17,074 nt of DNA from JAAYDF01 sp964511155 (lineage in GTDB: Bacteria; Planctomycetota; Phycisphaerae; UBA1845; PWPN01): assembly GCA_964511155.1 (NCBI GenBank), contig CAZEEJ010000118.1:1-17074 (forward strand), written 5' to 3'. The notes beneath the pieces are model-generated. The model saw only the letters and a list, made by a program, of their open reading frames with translations. It had not been told where the DNA came from and searched no databases. This document shows, piece after piece, positions 13,956 to 17,074 of this stretch (position 1 is the stretch's first letter; each line of letters opens with the position of its first letter). The translations under genes and the position numbers were made by a program.

Positions 13956-14132
13956 AAACGCAGACAGGAGGAAGAGGGCAAAACCGGGAATGAGAAATGG
14001 AGCATGGAGCAAGAACCACCTTCCATGCCTGCCGCCCCAACCCACCGCCAGTAAGGCTCGCGGGCATCCACAGGAGAAAAAGGTCTCTCACTTCTCACGT
14101 CTCACTTCTCAGTTTTCCACCACCGCTCCCTT
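13956..14132. other. Intergenic stretch with purine and pyrimidine short repeats, no gene
   Basis: A GGAATGAGAAATGGAGCATGG stretch near 13987-14007 is followed about 80 bp later by a CATCCAC box. A pyrimidine array with TCTCACTTCTCAC units comes next, at 14084-14111. The order and spacing mirror 4980-5118, so both may derive from one composite repeat. No gene is seen. Confidence 0.5.
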
Positions 14133-14186
14133 ACGGTCGCGGCTCTGCTGACGGTCGCGGCGCTGAATACGGTCGCGGCTCTGCTG
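14133..14186. repeat. 18-bp tandem repeat (ACGGTCGCGGCTCTGCTG x3)
   Basis: Units at 14133-14150, 14151-14168 (diverged) and 14169-14186, plus a degenerate fourth, end right at the oxidoreductase stop codon (14191). In one plus-strand frame they read PYGRGSAD, a peptide pattern that recurs from this repeat family in planctomycete and acidobacterial genomes (from memory). Confidence 0.82.
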
Positions 14187-14190
14187 GCGG

Positions 14191-15411
14191 TCACGCCTTC
14201 GGCGCGTACTGCGGGACCTTCATGAGTTCGCCGCCTTTGAGGGCGGACTGGTGGGCGATGATGCCGGGGACAGTCTCGGCCAGGGCTTCGTAGATGTCGA
14301 TGGCCGGCCGGCGGCGTTTGACCAGGGAGTCGACGAACTCGTGCACGATGAAGGTCCAGGCCCCGCCGTGCCCGCTGTCGTGGCGCAGGGGCTCGGGCAG
14401 CAGGTCGGTCTTCCAGTGCTCGATGAGCGGCTGCGGCCGCGGCGGAGCGGTGGCCGAGGTCACGAAGGCTTCCGCCCCCCGAGGGTCGGGCATGTAGTAG
14501 TTCATCTTCGTGCCGAACCACGTGGCCCGCTCGGCGAAACCGACCTGGACGTGCCAGAAGACGGACATTTTGGCGAAGTGCCCGCGGTTCGTGCGGCACA
14601 GGGCGGTGCAGTTCCAGAAGGGGTTTTTGTAGGTGTTGTCTTTGAGGGCCTCGGTGTTGTCGCCCCAGCCCATGCAGGAGACCTCGGTGATGCGTTCGCC
14701 GGTCACGCCGGTGAGGAAAGCGGTCGAGTGCGACGGGTAGTGCATGGGCGGGAAGCCGTACCGCCAGGTCGGGCCGCCGGGGGCATGCCAGTAGGCCATG
14801 TGCGGGCCGGTGTGGTCATGGTAGTATTCGCCTTCGACGTGGACAATCTCGCCGAACTTGCCCTCCTTGTACCACTGGCGGGCGGTGATGGTCTCCTGGC
14901 GGTAGAAGCTGGTCTCGGCCATCATGTAGGTGAGGCCGGTGCGCTTGACCGTCTCGAGCACCTGCTCGCATTCCTCGACGGTCATGCCCAGGGGGACCGC
15001 GCTGATCGCGTGCTTGCCGGCGTTGAGCACCATCTGCACGTGCCGGGCGTGGTCCGGGGCCGGCGTGTACACCGCCACCGCGTCGATGTCGCGGGCGAGA
15101 ATGAGCTTTTCGAGCGACTCGTAGGCCGTCCGGCAGCCGAAGGTCTTCATCAGGTGCTCGCGCCGCTCGGGAAGCAGGTCGCTGACCCCGGTCACGACCG
15201 CGTCGGGATGTTCGTGCCAGGGGAAGCACGAGCCGAACCCGCCGCCGACCACGCCCATACGAATGCGCCGGTCGGTGGTGGGCTCAGCGGCAAACGCCGA
15301 CCGGGCCGCGGACGTGCCCAGAATACCTGCGGCCGCCGCGGCCGAGTTGGCCAGGAACACCCGTCGCGATAGCCCCTCGCCTCTCGAAGGATGAGCAACC
15401 TGATTCGCCAT
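14191..15411 (-). CDS. Tat-exported Gfo/Idh/MocA-family oxidoreductase
   Basis: The 406-residue NAD(P)-dependent oxidoreductase-like protein probably acts on a sugar or inositol-like substrate outside the cytoplasm. A twin-arginine signal (SRRVFL, residues 15-20) and an Ala-rich core ending SAFAAE are clear. A Rossmann fold follows with GVVGGGFG (53-60) and VYTPAPDHARHV (114-125). Where classical members have an EKP motif carrying the catalytic lysine, this protein has SAVPLG (137-142). This variant recurs in planctomycete paralogues as I recall, and it raises doubt about classical dehydrogenase chemistry. The C-terminal domain has YYHDHTGPHMAYWH and HHxxH-like segments typical of the family. 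An AAGGAG Shine-Dalgarno (15420-15425) lies eight bases before the ATG. Confidence 0.88.
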   Translation of the reverse strand: MANQVAHPSRGEGLSRRVFLANSAAAAAGILGTSAARSAFAAEPTTDRRIRMGVVGGGFGSCFPWHEHPDAVVTGVSDLLPERREHLMKTFGCRTAYESLEKLILARDIDAVAVYTPAPDHARHVQMVLNAGKHAISAVPLGMTVEECEQVLETVKRTGLTYMMAETSFYRQETITARQWYKEGKFGEIVHVEGEYYHDHTGPHMAYWHAPGGPTWRYGFPPMHYPSHSTAFLTGVTGERITEVSCMGWGDNTEALKDNTYKNPFWNCTALCRTNRGHFAKMSVFWHVQVGFAERATWFGTKMNYYMPDPRGAEAFVTSATAPPRPQPLIEHWKTDLLPEPLRHDSGHGGAWTFIVHEFVDSLVKRRRPAIDIYEALAETVPGIIAHQSALKGGELMKVPQYAPKA

Positions 15412-15526
15412 TCCGCATTCTCCTTCGCGTTGAGCGGTTCCAAACCGTAAGTATCACGTCGACGTCCAACCGGTGGGGCACCGGCGTCGGACGTGTTTGG
15501 CGTCCTGCGTGGACATTGCCTCATCC

Positions 15527-15739
15527 GCGCTAGGCCCGGCATTCATGCCGGGTTGGCCAGATTCGATCGCCTCCATCCTCCAGCCCGCTTCAGCGGGGTT
15601 CTCGATGCGTGGGTTTACCCGATCGCCACACACGCTCGGCCCCCATGGCTCAAGCCGCCCATCGAGAACCCCGGTGAACCGGGGTCACGCATTCGTTGAG
15701 CACGTCCCGCTCACCCGGCGTAAACGCCGGGCCTAGCGC
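15527..15739. mobile_element. 213-bp nested fold-back (MITE-like) element
   Basis: The outer ends are a 27-bp inverted repeat, 15527-15553 against 15713-15739, with 24 of 27 matching and beginning GCGCTAGGCCCGGC. A second, inner inverted repeat, 15582-15607 against 15660-15685, matches at 23 of 26. Each arm itself contains a perfect small hairpin: CCCGGCAT/ATGCCGGG (15535-15552), CCCGC/GCGGG (15584-15597), CCCCGG/CCGGGG (15669-15684) and CCCGGCGT/ACGCCGGG (15714-15731). No coding capacity is evident and I found no flanking target duplication. Confidence 0.72.
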
Positions 15740-15860
15740 ATGCTTCACAGAACACACAACACGTACCCGGCGCTTCTCGCGCGGAACGTCGCGATGAACT
15801 CCGGCGCCACTCGCGCCAAAGGCGGGGATAAACCCGCCGCTCGCTCGGAACGCCGCCCTC

Positions 15861-15905
15861 TGTGCCTTCTGCCTTTGTGCCTTCTGCCTCTGTGCCTCTG
15901 CCCCT
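15861..15905. repeat. 15-bp CT-rich tandem repeat (TGTGCCTTCTGCCTT)
   Basis: Units lie at 15861-15875 and 15876-15890, with a shortened third at 15891-15905. The array ends exactly at the stop codon of the ThuA-like gene, on the 3' side of that minus-strand gene. Confidence 0.75.
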
Positions 15906-16853
15906 CTATTCCTTCAGCATCACGTCCACGGTCGCCAGCTCCGTGAGCCGATCGACCCGCACGCCTCCCGCCCAGGCGATGCCCCGCAAAACGAGCACGC
16001 GGAAGGCCGGATCGTTGAACGTCCAGTTGAAGTGGCCGAGGATGTTCACGTGAACGCGGCCCTTGCCGACCTGCCGGTTCCAGATCAATGGGATGCGGAC
16101 CATCTTGCCGTCGCCGTCATCTTCCATCCCCGACGCCAGCAGCTCGATCCGCGACGGGTCGCCGGTCAGCCGCCAGTAGGACTCGTCGTGGAAATGCAGC
16201 TTGCGCCCGGCCAGACCCTTGAGGAACGGCACGTCGGCCTTGTCCACAAACTCCAGATCGAGGTGCCCGTGGCGGAACTTAGCTCCGGGGCCCCAGTAGA
16301 GCCCGAGGTGCTTGCCCACGTGCTCGCCGTTGTCGCCGCCGTCCACGGCGAAGTGCAGCAGCACGATGCCGCCGCCGCGTTCGAGGAAGGCGTCGATCTG
16401 CTCATTGACCTCCCGCGGCCAGGCCTTGTGCTTGAAGAAAACCAGCACGTCGGCGGCTGCGAAGTCCTCTTCGCTGGGCTTCTCCCAGGCGGTGGTGACC
16501 TTGGTCCGCGGCGCCGCGGCCAGCAGGGTCTGCCACGCCTTCTGCCAGGCCGGGTAGTCATGTTCGCCCGGGCCGTGGTCCTTCGGCCCCGCCACCAGGA
16601 CGATGTGCAATGGGCGGTACCGGGCCCTGGCCCGCTCAGCCGGCGGCTCGCCGAGCAGCGCGGACACCTCCGCACGCGTCCGCGGCGGCGGAGGCTCCTT
16701 GCCCAGCTCGGCCGGCACCAGCACCAGCGTGGCCCCCTTCTGGTCCGCCGGCCGCGTCTTCGCCTCCTCCGCCCCCTGAACCGCCGCCGCAGCCGCCCCG
16801 ATCACCAGCATCGCGCCGACCGCCCGCCGCATGGTCACCCTCGCTCTGTCCAT
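15906..16853 (-). CDS. Exported ThuA-like domain protein
   Basis: The 315-residue product, from the ATG at 16853, starts MDRARVTMRRAVGAMLVIG, a signal peptide ending near AAVQGAEE. The ThuA-like fold (class I glutamine-amidotransferase-like, linked to trehalose/glycan utilisation) follows from about residue 80. Its segments are LHIVLVAGPKDHGPGEHDYPAW, ADVLVFFKHKAW, IDAFLERGGGIVLLHFAVDGG, FHDESYWRL and GRVHVNILGHFNWTFNDPAFRVL. The GTG at 16862 adds three residues, but GGGAG (16862-16866) is eight bases before 16853, which decides the start. Planctomycetes carry many exported ThuA paralogues beside Gfo/Idh/MocA oxidoreductases, as here. The reaction is not established. Confidence 0.85.
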   Translation of the reverse strand: MDRARVTMRRAVGAMLVIGAAAAAVQGAEEAKTRPADQKGATLVLVPAELGKEPPPPRTRAEVSALLGEPPAERARARYRPLHIVLVAGPKDHGPGEHDYPAWQKAWQTLLAAAPRTKVTTAWEKPSEEDFAAADVLVFFKHKAWPREVNEQIDAFLERGGGIVLLHFAVDGGDNGEHVGKHLGLYWGPGAKFRHGHLDLEFVDKADVPFLKGLAGRKLHFHDESYWRLTGDPSRIELLASGMEDDGDGKMVRIPLIWNRQVGKGRVHVNILGHFNWTFNDPAFRVLVLRGIAWAGGVRVDRLTELATVDVMLKE

Positions 16854-16912
16854 GATCCGCACTCCCGAATGGTTGATAGAAAAATGCCCCCCGGCCCCAG
16901 GGCCGCCTACCA

Positions 16913-16941
16913 GAAATACTCCCGGCCCGTTTGGCCGTCAA
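16913..16941 (-). promoter_or_regulatory. Candidate promoter for the ThuA-like gene
   Basis: On the minus strand TTGACG (16936-16941, 5 of 6) is followed after 17 bp by TATTTC (16913-16918, 3 of 6). The predicted leader is about 53 bases. The -35 and the spacing are good, the -10 is poor. Confidence 0.3.
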
Positions 16942-17074
16942 CTCTTGGAAGGAAACAGGCGGCGGTGGAGTTGGTGTGGCACCGGAAGACGGCAGCAGTT
17001 GCGTCAAGGCAGGCAGCGGCATGAACGGTCCCTTCAGGACCGCCCTTCGTGACCTGATCGCGTGCCCAGGCCTT
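16942..17074. other. Window end, no gene seen
   Basis: No convincing coding frame. A small hairpin, CGGTCC/GGACCG, lies at 17026-17042. Nothing else is recognisable before the edge. Confidence 0.4.

Larger units (their letters stand above)
15412..15905. other. Gap between the oxidoreductase and the ThuA-like gene
   Basis: Besides the Shine-Dalgarno of the oxidoreductase gene, the nested fold-back element and the short CT-rich repeat, nothing gene-like is visible. A CACCGGCG half-palindrome at 15479-15486 is a fragment of the hairpin family seen at 4713 and 5666. Confidence 0.5.

Noticed and set aside
14251..15372. Long plus-strand open frame opposite the oxidoreductase (373 codons)
   Set aside because: Antisense shadow; the minus strand carries the Tat signal, the Rossmann motif and a Shine-Dalgarno.
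15527..15739. tRNA or riboswitch upstream of the oxidoreductase
   Set aside because: The hairpins are symmetric palindromes without a cloverleaf, a TTCGA loop or any riboswitch core I recognise. A fold-back element explains the nested symmetry better.

Overview
The window is high-GC bacterial DNA that looks planctomycetal. The evidence is the gene content: a secreted FGly sulfatase, a Tat-exported Gfo/Idh/MocA oxidoreductase, a ThuA-like protein, and an ECF sigma/anti-sigma pair beside a large exported PDZ protein. Almost every intergenic gap also carries short palindromic or tandem repeats of a kind I associate with this phylum. No rRNA, tRNA or CRISPR array was found. The assignment is inference; no taxonomic marker other than SmpB and TypA is present.

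Layout. (1) 1-1631, minus strand: a two-component sensor histidine kinase overlaps by ATGA with a fic gene that keeps only its N-terminal domain. The fic reading frame ends inside a 164-bp inverted-repeat element flanked by 11-bp direct repeats. (2) 1632-1984: kinase regulatory region with three palindromes, then a 15-unit octanucleotide array. (3) 1985-3568, plus strand: a BASS-family transporter and a small CopD-like four-helix membrane protein. The latter overlaps tail-to-tail with (4) a minus-strand secreted beta-propeller/fibronectin-like protein (3477-4916) whose N-terminal linker is built from dispersed repeats, followed by smpB (5130-5597). (5) 5598-5887: divergent smpB/sigma intergenic region with a 30-bp-period hairpin array. 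(6) 5888-9605, plus strand: ECF sigma factor, zinc-finger anti-sigma factor (ATGA overlap) and an exported PDZ protein, one probable operon. (7) typA (9798-11612), with its own promoter candidate and a repeat-bearing leader. (8) 11613-12060: palindrome-rich convergent gap. (9) 12061-16853, minus strand: sulfatase, Gfo/Idh/MocA oxidoreductase and ThuA-like protein. These three are codirectional but separated by 366-494 bp gaps filled with different repeat families.

How the genes fit together. smpB (ribosome rescue) and typA (ribosome-associated GTPase) are housekeeping genes around the sigma operon. That operon is a plausible cell-envelope stress module: membrane anti-sigma factor plus exported PDZ protein. 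The last three genes fit the planctomycete habit of degrading sulfated or otherwise modified glycans with exported enzymes.

Most notable points: an in-frame TAA cuts about 25 conserved-looking residues off the sulfatase; an insertion-like element with a clean IR/direct-repeat structure lies at the end of the truncated fic gene; three evenly spaced palindromes precede a near-leaderless kinase promoter; and a 213-bp nested fold-back element lies upstream of the oxidoreductase. I did not identify a clearly new multi-gene defence or metabolic system.
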